Part shown: one piece after another, positions 22,375 through 29,138 of the stretch | How positions within the stretch are numbered: position 1 is the stretch's first letter | Layout of the letters: the number at the start of each line of letters is the position of its first letter | Origin: an uncultured Faecalibacterium sp. | GTDB lineage: Bacteria > Bacillota > Clostridia > Oscillospirales > Ruminococcaceae | NCBI GenBank assembly: GCA_904394215.1 | Contig: CAJFNF010000016.1 | Location: 1 to 58,582, forward strand | DNA length: 58,582 nt | Direction: 5' to 3' | Position numbers and translations under genes: made by a program | The notes under the pieces: generated by a model | Database searches by the model: none | What the model saw: only the letters and a program-made list of their open reading frames with translations | Told to the model about the DNA's origin: nothing

Positions 22375-22671
22375 TCAGTTGCCCGAGATATCAATGATGA
22401 TCCGCTCGTTGGGTGCCGCATAGCCGTAGGAATCCCGTGCGATCCACTCCACGATCTCGTCGGGGTTGCCGTCCAGGATCCGTTCCAGCTCCTCGTTCTC
22501 CGAGTTCTGCTGGGCGATCTGGTCGTTGAGGGCGTCCAGCTCAGCCTGTTTGGAGCTGATGGTCACCTGATTGGACACATAGGCCGCCAGCATGCTCAGC
22601 AGCAGCAGTACAAAAAACAGGCGGGTAATCCCCCACCAGAGGGTCTTGGTTTTTTTACGGGTCCGTGCCAT
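22375..22671 (-). CDS. divIC: Septum formation initiator DivIC (FtsB-like)
   Basis: 98 residues from the ATG at 22671, chosen because GGAGG lies 8 bases upstream; ATGs further upstream lack a site. Short basic cytoplasmic end (MARTRKKTKT), one membrane segment (about 13-32), then a coiled coil (35-65) and the DivIC-typical WIARDSYGYAAPNERIIIDI end. DivIC works with FtsL and DivIB in the divisome and during asymmetric septation. It sits in the standard yabP-yabQ-divIC-yabR order. Confidence 0.9.
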   Translation of the reverse strand: MARTRKKTKTLWWGITRLFFVLLLLSMLAAYVSNQVTISSKQAELDALNDQIAQQNSENEELERILDGNPDEIVEWIARDSYGYAAPNERIIIDISGN

Positions 22672-22717
22672 TCTGGCCGCCTCCATCCCATGGATCAAAC
22701 TGCGCACAACCGAATCG

Positions 22718-23173
22718 TTATACATTGGAATTATACAACAGATGCTCCTGGTTTGGCAAGTTCTTTTTTTGCTTTTCTGCGGCGGTTTTTGCCGCTTTGG
22801 CGGCCCGTCGGGCCCGCAGCGCCCCGACGGCAGGGGCCAGGGCCCGCCGCCCGATCAGCCGGGCCATGGCCCAGCCCGGCCACAGCACCATCCGCCACAC
22901 CCGGCTTGTCACCGGGGCCAGCAGGCTGTGGGCGGCCAGGGCCCCTGCAAACCCCGACGCCACCATATACCACCGCAGGGTCCCGGCGTCGCTGTAGCCG
23001 GCGGCGTAGCTCTGGAGGAACAGCAGCAGCATCCCCACCAGGGCCAGGTCAGGGAAAAAGGCGGCCCGGCCCTTCCGGGGGCCCACCGCCCGCAAAGCCC
23101 CCACCAGGGCGCCCAGATAGAGGCAGCAGGCCATCTCCCGCCCCGCCTGCCAGGGGGCCAGCACCGGGGCCAT
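22718..23173 (-). CDS. yabQ: Spore cortex biosynthesis membrane protein YabQ
   Basis: 151 residues with about four membrane segments in the first 100 residues and a basic Ala/Lys tail, as in YabQ, which is needed for spore cortex formation. The start ATG at 23173 shares its A with the yabP TGA stop (TGATG), giving tight coupling. The identification rests on size, topology and the conserved yabP-yabQ-divIC order more than on sequence. Confidence 0.82.
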   Translation of the reverse strand: MAPVLAPWQAGREMACCLYLGALVGALRAVGPRKGRAAFFPDLALVGMLLLFLQSYAAGYSDAGTLRWYMVASGFAGALAAHSLLAPVTSRVWRMVLWPGWAMARLIGRRALAPAVGALRARRAAKAAKTAAEKQKKNLPNQEHLLYNSNV

Positions 23174-23457
23174 CAGCGGATCAGGCGGCGCAGCAGGCCG
23201 CCCGGGGTCCGGGCCTCGGTGTATTCCAGGGCATCGATCCGGCCCGACAGTTTGGCCTCCCCCCGCTCCAGGTCCAGGGAGGTGACGCTCAGCTGGGCCC
23301 CCGACAGGTTGAGCACGCAGTCGGACGTCTCGATCACCGCGCTGTCCGGGTCGCACCGGACCACCCGGCGCACCCCGGTGACGGTGAGACGGCTCCGCGC
23401 TTCCAAAATCAGGTTGTGCGGCGCCGCCTCGGCCGGCCGTGCGGTCTGTTTTTCCAT
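23173..23457 (-). CDS. yabP: Sporulation protein YabP
   Basis: 94 residues, soluble, beta-rich, with the family's HNLILEARSRLTVTGV and GAQLSVTSLDLERGEAKLSGRIDALEY pattern shared with YqfC-type spore proteins. YabP is a mother-cell protein needed for cortex assembly. ATG 23457 is chosen because the conserved part begins just after it. It may have its own sigma-E promoter (23492-23520). Confidence 0.88.
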   Translation of the reverse strand: MEKQTARPAEAAPHNLILEARSRLTVTGVRRVVRCDPDSAVIETSDCVLNLSGAQLSVTSLDLERGEAKLSGRIDALEYTEARTPGGLLRRLIR

Positions 23458-23491
23458 GGTATCGCCCCCCGCCCTTGGTTTCCTGTTACCC

Positions 23492-23520
23492 AGTCTATGC
23501 GGCGGGGCGGCGGCTTTATT
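23492..23520 (-). promoter_or_regulatory. Possible sigma-E promoter of yabP-yabQ
   Basis: On the minus strand AATAAA (23515-23520), which includes the yabO stop codon, is followed after 15 bp by CATAGACT (23492-23499). This is a partial match to the sigma-E pattern, and yabP is sigma-E-controlled in Bacillus. Confidence 0.35.
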
Positions 23521-23761
23521 CAGCGATGACTTCGTACATCTCCCGGGCCACATCCTTGGTGTGGGGCTCGGTGTCCGACAGCACCCGCACCTTCACCGGG
23601 CGGTTGCCGAAGGTGATCTCGATCACGTCCCCGGGGTTGACGGCGGCGCTGGCCTTGGCCACCTTGCCGTTGATCAGGATCCGGCCGGCGTCGGCCACCT
23701 CGTTGGCCACCGTCCGCCGCTTGATCAGGCGGGAAACTTTCAGGTATTTGTCCAGGCGCAT
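23516..23761 (-). CDS. yabO: S4-domain RNA-binding protein (YabO/RlbP, Hsp15-like)
   Basis: 81 residues, essentially one S4 domain: MRLDKYLKVSRLIKRRTVANEVADAGRILINGKVAK. Hsp15-like proteins bind stalled 50S subunits in ribosome rescue. AGGAGG precedes ATG 23761. It lies between hup and yabP as in related Clostridia; a terminator stands between it and hup. Confidence 0.92.
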   Translation of the reverse strand: MRLDKYLKVSRLIKRRTVANEVADAGRILINGKVAKASAAVNPGDVIEITFGNRPVKVRVLSDTEPHTKDVAREMYEVIAE

Positions 23762-23776
23762 GGGTTTTTCCTCCTA

Positions 23777-23824
23777 TAAAAAAGGCTGCCGGCGCGTCCG
23801 CACGGGGCGGACCCTTCCGGCAGC
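23777..23824 (-). terminator. Intrinsic terminator after hup
   Basis: On the minus strand GCTGCCGG (23817-23824) pairs with CCGGCAGC (23785-23792), with an inner GTCCGC/GCGGAC stem, then seven T residues. The abundant hup message may stop here with some read-through to yabO. Confidence 0.85.
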
Positions 23825-23851
23825 GGTATTACACAATTCCTTCCCGGCAGC

Positions 23852-24121
23852 TTACAGGGAATCCTTCAGGGCCTTGCCCTGCTTGAAGACGATGCTGCGG
23901 GATGCAGCGATGGTGATGGGCTCCTGGGTGCGGGGGTTGATGCCCTGGCGCTCGGCCCGCTCCCGCACCTCAAAGGTGCCGAAGCCGGAGATGGTCACCT
24001 TTTCGCCGTTTGCGAGGGCCCGGCTCAGAGCCTCGAACACAGCGTTCACTGCCTTGTCGGCGTCCTTCTTGGTCATATCGGTGTAGGCAGCAACCTGTGC
24101 AGTCAAATCAGCCTTCGTCAT
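23852..24121 (-). CDS. hup: DNA-binding protein HU
   Basis: 89 residues, the standard length. HU signatures KADLTAQVA, KKDADKAVNAVFEAL, GEKVTISGFGTFEVRERAERQGINPRTQEPITI and the C-terminal FKQGKALKDSL are intact. HU compacts and bends chromosomal DNA. GGAGGT lies 7 bases before ATG 24121. It starts 21 bases after mazG, so shares that promoter, and is followed by a terminator. Confidence 0.97.
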   Translation of the reverse strand: MTKADLTAQVAAYTDMTKKDADKAVNAVFEALSRALANGEKVTISGFGTFEVRERAERQGINPRTQEPITIAASRSIVFKQGKALKDSL

Positions 24122-24142
24122 AATAGTACCTCCAAAATTGAT

Positions 24143-24874
24143 TCATTGTTCGGATCGTTCAGCCTCCTGCCCGCCTTCCACAGCGCGGCAGAATGCCTTG
24201 GATGCAAATGTCAGCGCCTCTTCTGCGTCGACGCCTGCCAGCCGGATGGAATCCGCCGCAGCCAGCAGCAGTTCGCCGGCTGCCCGGGCGGCCTCATCGG
24301 AAGAAGGCTGCCCCCCGGCCGTCTCCTGCCAGCGTTCCTCTGCCTGGCGCAGGACGGACAGGGCCTGCTCCTGGCCGGCGGGGCCGATGCCGTGGCCCGC
24401 CGCCCGCTTCTGGAGCTTCTGGGCCCGCATCAAAGCCGGCAGGGTGGCGGGGACGGTGTCCAGCTCATCCGCCAGGGTCCGGCGGCCCTTTTCCTTATTT
24501 TTGAGCGCATCCCAGCCATTTATACCGGCGTTCCGGGCAGCCGAGGATGCAAAGACGTTGGGGTGGCGAAAGACCAGCTTTTCGCACACTTCCCTGCAGA
24601 TATCCGAGAAGGTGCTGCGGCCCTGCTCTTCTTCCAGCACCGCGTGGAACACCACCTGCATCAGCACGTCCCCCAGCTCTTCCCGCAGCATCCCGGGGTC
24701 GTTTGCGTCGATGGCCTCCAAAGCCTCGCAGGTCTCTTCCAGGAAGTTTTTGCGGATGGACTGGTGGGTCTGGACCTTGTCCCAGGGGCAGCCGTCCTGC
24801 GGGTCGCGCAGGATGCGGATGATCCGGACCAGATCCTCCGCCGTGTAGTGCTCCTTTTCGGGCCAGTCGATCAT
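24143..24874 (-). CDS. mazG: Nucleoside triphosphate pyrophosphohydrolase MazG (YabN-type pyrophosphatase domain)
   Basis: 243 residues with two MazG modules. The first is complete: LRDPQDGCPWDKVQTHQSIRKNFLEETCEALEAI (Glu cluster binding Mg2+) and LREELGDVLMQVVFHA. The second, C-terminal part is degenerate and Ala-rich. MazG removes pyrophosphate from NTPs and damaged nucleotides. Bacillus YabN carries an additional N-terminal methylase domain, which is absent here. ATG 24874 is preceded by AAGGAGAAGG. First gene of the mazG-hup unit. Confidence 0.92.
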   Translation of the reverse strand: MIDWPEKEHYTAEDLVRIIRILRDPQDGCPWDKVQTHQSIRKNFLEETCEALEAIDANDPGMLREELGDVLMQVVFHAVLEEEQGRSTFSDICREVCEKLVFRHPNVFASSAARNAGINGWDALKNKEKGRRTLADELDTVPATLPALMRAQKLQKRAAGHGIGPAGQEQALSVLRQAEERWQETAGGQPSSDEAARAAGELLLAAADSIRLAGVDAEEALTFASKAFCRAVEGGQEAERSEQ

Positions 24875-24922
24875 GCAGCCTTCTCCTTTTCTGCCGGTTT
24901 TTGCCAACACAAATCCTAGTAT

Positions 24923-24951
24923 ATTTTAACTTATATGGTGTCGATTTTCAA
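24923..24951 (-). promoter_or_regulatory. Sigma-A promoter of mazG-hup
   Basis: TTGAAA (24946-24951), 17 bp, TAAAAT (24923-24928) on the minus strand, in an AT-rich pocket. Confidence 0.75.
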
Positions 24952-25000
24952 GCGTTTGCGGCGATTTCCCGAATTTTTCATTTCCCGGGGCCCGGACCGG

Positions 25001-25030
25001 AAAAAGGCGCCCCCGGCCCGGGAGCGCCTG
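25001..25030 (-). terminator. Intrinsic terminator after the zinc-ribbon gene
   Basis: AGGCGC/GCGCCT arms with a GC-rich inner part, then five T residues on the minus strand. Confidence 0.75.
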
Positions 25031-25047
25031 TGCATCCAGACATCCTG

Positions 25048-25536
25048 TCACAGCTGGGCGCCGCACTTGGTGCAGAACAGCGCGTCTGCTGCCACCTCTG
25101 CGCCGCACTGGGGGCAGTACTTCTTGGCGTCGGCTTCGCCGGGGGTGCCGGCGGCCTCCTCAGCTGGGGCGGCCTCCTCCTGGACGGGATCGGCCATCAC
25201 GTCGGCCATGTCGGCCTCCACATCGGCGGAAGCGTGCTCCACCTCGCTGGCCTCGGCGGGGGTCAGCTTGGCTTTCAGCTGGCGGTTCTCCTGCTCAATG
25301 GAGTCAATCATGTCGATATAGCGGTCCACCAGGGGCTGGTTTTCCTCGTTGCCCTTGGCCAGGCTGTACACCAGGGCGCCCAGCTGGCGCTGGGCCCGGC
25401 TGATCTTGGCCTGGTTGGACAGGGTCTTGGCCTGGGTCTTGCCCTTTTCGGTCAGGTCGCTGGCGACGCTGACACCCATCTCCACGTATTCACGGCTTTT
25501 GGCCAGAATGGTATCCTTCCACTTTTCTGCATCCAT
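25048..25536 (-). CDS. Coiled-coil protein with C-terminal zinc ribbon
   Basis: 162 residues: helical N-terminal half (WKDTILAKSREYVEMGVSVASDLTEKGKTQAKTLSNQAKIS) with heptad-like spacing and a likely coiled coil (about 45-85), an Ala/Glu/Asp-rich linker, and a double CxxC zinc ribbon at the end (CPQCGAEVAADALFCTKCGAQ). Such proteins are common in Clostridia; function is unknown. ATG 25536 follows GAGGTG; longer in-frame readings have no conserved sequence. Its own promoter and terminator make it monocistronic. Confidence 0.82.
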   Translation of the reverse strand: MDAEKWKDTILAKSREYVEMGVSVASDLTEKGKTQAKTLSNQAKISRAQRQLGALVYSLAKGNEENQPLVDRYIDMIDSIEQENRQLKAKLTPAEASEVEHASADVEADMADVMADPVQEEAAPAEEAAGTPGEADAKKYCPQCGAEVAADALFCTKCGAQL

Positions 25537-25611
25537 TTTCAAAGACACCTCGCTTCTCCGTAGTCTTTGCCGGCGGGGCCCGGGGCCCGCCGCCGGCCAG
25601 GTTACAAATTC

Positions 25612-25640
25612 AGTATACCGCACTTTCCAGCGGGATGCAA
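25612..25640 (-). promoter_or_regulatory. Sigma-A promoter of the zinc-ribbon gene
   Basis: TTGCAT (25635-25640), 17 bp, TATACT (25612-25617) on the minus strand. Confidence 0.78.
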
Positions 25641-25700
25641 CCAATTCACCCCGGCTTTTACAGTTTTATAATCCTTCTGCCATTTCCTTGTCACAGATGG

Positions 25701-26636
25701 TCACAGCACCGAGGCGTAGAACTCCCGCAGCATGGCCCCCTCGGGGATCAGGTCCCGGTTCAGGGGGTCCACGTGCTCAAAGCGGCGGGCGGTTTCGTCC
25801 CACATTTCGGTGTAGCGGCTGTCGGGGCTCATCCACCGGCCCACCTCGGGCAGCAGCCCGGCGATGATGTGGAGCTCATAGGTGAAGGCGGTGTCCAGCA
25901 AAAAGTCGGCGGTGTTCTTGAAGCCCTTGATATAGCGGGTCTCCCCGTCCAGCACCCGCTCCCACATGGCCAGGGTCTTTTCGGGGCTGCGGCCCCGGAC
26001 GGCGGCATCCCGCAGCACCCGGCGGCACAGCCGGATATCCTGGGTGCTGATGAGGCGGCGGCCCTCCTGGCAGTATTCCTCCCGCAGGCCGGCGTAAATC
26101 CGGTAGATGTGGCCCGAGGGCACCAGGCTGGTCAAAGCCGGGTTGAGGGCGTGGATCCCCTCCACAATGCAGACGCCCCCCTGCAGGTCGATAGGCTCGG
26201 TCTGCTCCGACCGGGCCTCCTTCACAAAGTCATAGATGGGCAGCACCGTCTTGTCGGTCTGGCTCAGCTCCTGCAGGCACTGGCGGATCAGGGGCATATC
26301 CAGGGTGTCGGGGTGCTCGTAGTCCAGGGTGCCGTCGGGCATCTTGGGGTAATACTCCGACCCCCGGAAGAAATTGTCCAGGCTGATGACCTGGGCCGGG
26401 GTGCCCATCTCACAGAGGGTGGCGGCCAGCTTGTGGGCGGTGGTGGTCTTGCCGCTGGCCGAAGGGCCGGTCAGCATGATGATCTTGGCCCCCGACTGCC
26501 GGATTTTCTTTGCGGCATACCGCAGGCGGCGGCAGTAGCTCCCCTCGCTGATCTCCACCAGCTGGGCGGGGCTGCGGGCTGCCACGTTGCACAGATCAAT
26601 CTCCACCAGGCGCTTTGGTACCCAAATCGTGATCAT
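25701..26636 (-). CDS. Uridine kinase-like nucleoside kinase
   Basis: 311 residues. A short N-terminal extension (1-50) precedes a uridine kinase/phosphoribulokinase P-loop domain: GPSASGKT (57-64), VISLDNFFRGSEYYPKMPDGTLDYEHPDTLD with the catalytic Asp, and VCIVEGIHALNP. It lacks the TGS and threonyl-tRNA-synthetase-like domains seen in longer relatives. The likely reaction is phosphorylation of uridine/cytidine or a related small alcohol, so it may salvage nucleosides brought in by the importer at 50.8-55.9 kb. The ATG lies inside the end of hemZ (41-base overlap) with AAGGAG upstream. Last gene of the long ispDF operon. Confidence 0.85.
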   Translation of the reverse strand: MITIWVPKRLVEIDLCNVAARSPAQLVEISEGSYCRRLRYAAKKIRQSGAKIIMLTGPSASGKTTTAHKLAATLCEMGTPAQVISLDNFFRGSEYYPKMPDGTLDYEHPDTLDMPLIRQCLQELSQTDKTVLPIYDFVKEARSEQTEPIDLQGGVCIVEGIHALNPALTSLVPSGHIYRIYAGLREEYCQEGRRLISTQDIRLCRRVLRDAAVRGRSPEKTLAMWERVLDGETRYIKGFKNTADFLLDTAFTYELHIIAGLLPEVGRWMSPDSRYTEMWDETARRFEHVDPLNRDLIPEGAMLREFYASVL

Positions 26637-28056
26637 AAAACGCAGACACTCCTTTTTTGCGCTCCAGAACCTGGTCGAAGCGCTGAATGTATTCGTTGGG
26701 ATACTTGAAATTGAAGATGCGCTGCATCCTGTGGCCGGCGGCGTCTACCAGCTTGGTGCTGCCGCCCGCCCCCGCCGAGAGGATGGTCTGCACTTCCTCC
26801 ATGATGTAGATGTTGTAGCAGCCCTCCTTGCCCGGCTTGCTCCAGCCCACATTTTCCAGGTTCTGGAGGGTATTCTTCTGGCGGTAGAGGTAGTAGGGCC
26901 GGTAGCCGGCGGCGGGCAGCAGGCTGCACTTTTCCAGCATGGCGGCCACGTCGGCATAGCGGTTGTCCTCCTGCTCCTCCATCACAATCCGGGAGGCCCG
27001 CTTGAGGGTCAGGGTGTGGACGGTGATGTTTTCGGGGTCCAGGGAGATGGCGGTGCGCAGACTCTGTTCAAAGCCCTCCACCGTGTCGCCGGGCAGGCCG
27101 GCGATCAGGTCCATGTTGATGTCGGTGTGGCCGGCGGCCCGGGCCGCGGCGTAGCAGTCCAGGATATCCTGGGCGGTGTGGCGGCGGCCGATCCGGGCCA
27201 ACACCTCATCCGAGAAGGTCTGGGGGTTGATGGAGATCCGGGTGGCGCCGTATTCCTTGATGACCGCCAGCTTTTCGGCGTCGGTGCAGTCGGGGCGGCC
27301 CGCCTCCACCGTGTACTCGGCCAGCCCTTCCAGGGGGAACTCCCGGCGCACCGTCCCCATCAGCTGCCGCAGCTGGTCTGCCGACAGGCTGGTGGGGGTG
27401 CCGCCGCCGATGTAGATGCTCTGGAGCTGGAGCCCCGCCTGGTCCGCCTGCTGGCGGATGGCGGACAGCTCCCTGCACAGGCAGTCCACATAGGGCTGGA
27501 CCAGTTTCCGGTCCCGGTCCAGGTTGCAGCTGACAAAGCTGCAGTAGCTGCACCGTGATGGGCAGAAGGGGATGCCGATATACAGGCTGTAGGCCCTGGG
27601 CCGGGACCCGCGGCGGAGGATGGGCTCCTGCAGGTCGGCGATGGCTTTGGCCATCCGGTATTTTTCCTCCGAGCAGTCAAAGTGGTGGAGGAACCAGTCG
27701 TCAATCTGATCCTGGGTCCAGCCCGCCGACCGCTTGTCGTGGATCAGCCGCACCGGCCGCACCCCGGTCATCTTGCCCCAGGGGGGCCGGATGCCGGTCC
27801 ACTGGCGCAGCAGGTCATAGGTCAGGCTGGCCAGGGCAAACTCGGGGGTATCCCCGTCGGGCACCGGGGCGGTGAGGGTTTTGCTTTTGCCCTTTTCCCG
27901 CACCAGCACCGACAGGCCAGCCTCGTCCCGGCTGGCCCAGACGCAGTCCTCGCCGTCCTCCGGCGGGGTCAAAGTCAGGGGCGCCATGGGGTAAAACAGC
28001 CGCACCAGGTGTTCCACGTCGTACCCCGACGGCAGGCCCGTAATATAAATCTTCAT
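26596..28056 (-). CDS. hemZ: HemZ-type radical SAM coproporphyrinogen III oxidase-like protein
   Basis: 486 residues. Radical SAM cluster motif C165-x3-C169-x2-C172 in YIGIPFCPSRCSYCSF, then YIGGGTPTSLS, EYTVEAGRPD, RISINPQTFSDEVLARIGRRHT and DLIAGLPGDT as in HemN/HemZ. The 150-residue N-terminal domain is the HemZ type. HemZ-like proteins act in haem metabolism, but many Clostridia carry one without a haem pathway, so the substrate is uncertain. It starts 10 bases after the MBL hydrolase and overlaps the kinase gene. Confidence 0.9.
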   Translation of the reverse strand: MKIYITGLPSGYDVEHLVRLFYPMAPLTLTPPEDGEDCVWASRDEAGLSVLVREKGKSKTLTAPVPDGDTPEFALASLTYDLLRQWTGIRPPWGKMTGVRPVRLIHDKRSAGWTQDQIDDWFLHHFDCSEEKYRMAKAIADLQEPILRRGSRPRAYSLYIGIPFCPSRCSYCSFVSCNLDRDRKLVQPYVDCLCRELSAIRQQADQAGLQLQSIYIGGGTPTSLSADQLRQLMGTVRREFPLEGLAEYTVEAGRPDCTDAEKLAVIKEYGATRISINPQTFSDEVLARIGRRHTAQDILDCYAAARAAGHTDINMDLIAGLPGDTVEGFEQSLRTAISLDPENITVHTLTLKRASRIVMEEQEDNRYADVAAMLEKCSLLPAAGYRPYYLYRQKNTLQNLENVGWSKPGKEGCYNIYIMEEVQTILSAGAGGSTKLVDAAGHRMQRIFNFKYPNEYIQRFDQVLERKKGVSAFYDHDLGTKAPGGD

Positions 28057-28066
28057 GTTGTGTTCC

Positions 28067-28666
28067 TTATGCTCTGGCGTGTTTCAGATACCAGTTGTTG
28101 TTCAGTTCTTCCCCGAAGGTGGACAGTTCCCCGTGTCCGGGCAGGACCTGGGCGTCGGCGGGAATGGGCAGGCCGGCCAGCTTTTTCAGCGACTCGCTGA
28201 GCTGGCGGCTGCTGCCGCCGGGCAGATCGGTGCGGCCCACGCTCCCCGCAAAGAGGGTGTCCCCGGTGAAGAGGTAGTTTTCGCACAGCAGGCAGACGCT
28301 GCCGGGGGTGTGGCCAGGGGTGTGCCACACCGTGAAGATCATCTCATCCACCTGGATGGTGCCCCCTTCCTGATAGCCGCTGTCGGCCTCGCTCAGGGGG
28401 TAGAACTGGCTGCCCTCCAGGTCGGCGGCCTCGCACCAGAGTTTGGCCCCCCACTTCTGTTTCAGCTCCATTGCGCTGCCCACATGGTCAAAGTGGCCGT
28501 GGGTGCACAGGATCTGGGTGAGGGAGGCCCCCTCCTGGTCCAGGATCTTGTTGTAGTCGGCTGCGGCCCCCGCCGGGTCGATGACCACCCCGTGGCCCGC
28601 ATCCGAAATCAGCAGGAAGGTATTGGTGTACATGGGGGCCTGCCCCACCACATGATATGCCTTCAT
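28067..28666 (-). CDS. Metallo-beta-lactamase fold hydrolase (glyoxalase II-like)
   Basis: 199 residues with the dinuclear metal motif H56-x-H58-x-D60-H61 (CTHGHFDHVG), a later His in TPGHTPGS, Asp in FTGDTLF and His in LPGHGEL. It looks like the single-domain hydroxyacylglutathione hydrolase-like group (Bacillus YqgX type), acting on small thioesters. One base separates it from dtd upstream, so the two are cotranslated. Substrate unknown. Confidence 0.88.
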   Translation of the reverse strand: MKAYHVVGQAPMYTNTFLLISDAGHGVVIDPAGAAADYNKILDQEGASLTQILCTHGHFDHVGSAMELKQKWGAKLWCEAADLEGSQFYPLSEADSGYQEGGTIQVDEMIFTVWHTPGHTPGSVCLLCENYLFTGDTLFAGSVGRTDLPGGSSRQLSESLKKLAGLPIPADAQVLPGHGELSTFGEELNNNWYLKHARA

Positions 28667-28667
28667 T

Positions 28668-29129
28668 TCAGTCTCCCTTCTTCCATTCGTCGGTGTCCAT
28701 CACGATGGTGCAGGGGCCCTCGTTCACCAGGGCCACCTGCATATCCGCGCCGAACTCCCCGTGCTTGACCTCTTTGAGGCCCTGTTTGCCCATCTCGGCC
28801 ACAAACAGGTCGTAGGCTTCCACCGACAGGGGCGGCTTTGCGGCCCGGATGAAGCTGGGCCGCATCCCCTTTTTGGTGTCCCCGTACAGGGTGAACTGGG
28901 ACACCACCAGGGCCGAATAGCCGTTGTCCCTGGCGCTGCGGTTCAGCTTGCCGTTTTCGTCGTGGAAGATCCGCAGCCCGGCGCACTTCTCCGCAAAGCG
29001 GGGCACCATGTCCAGGGTGTCGGTGTCCTTGACCCCGAACAGGATCACCAGGCCGGGGCCGATGGCCCGGGGTTCGCCGCCGTTCACCCGCACGCTGGCG
29101 GAGGAAACAGCCTGTATCACAGCTCTCAT
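28668..29129 (-). CDS. dtd: D-aminoacyl-tRNA deacylase
   Basis: 153 residues, the usual length. Dtd removes D-amino acids (and Gly) from tRNA. Motifs: MRAVIQAVSSASVRV, the SQFTLYGDT segment and the C-terminal Gly-cis-Pro site in VNEGPCTI. It stands 9 bases after relA, an order also found in Bacillus (relA-dtd), so quality control of translation and the stringent response are co-expressed. Confidence 0.95.
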   Translation of the reverse strand: MRAVIQAVSSASVRVNGGEPRAIGPGLVILFGVKDTDTLDMVPRFAEKCAGLRIFHDENGKLNRSARDNGYSALVVSQFTLYGDTKKGMRPSFIRAAKPPLSVEAYDLFVAEMGKQGLKEVKHGEFGADMQVALVNEGPCTIVMDTDEWKKGD

Positions 29130-29138
29130 TGGCTTTGT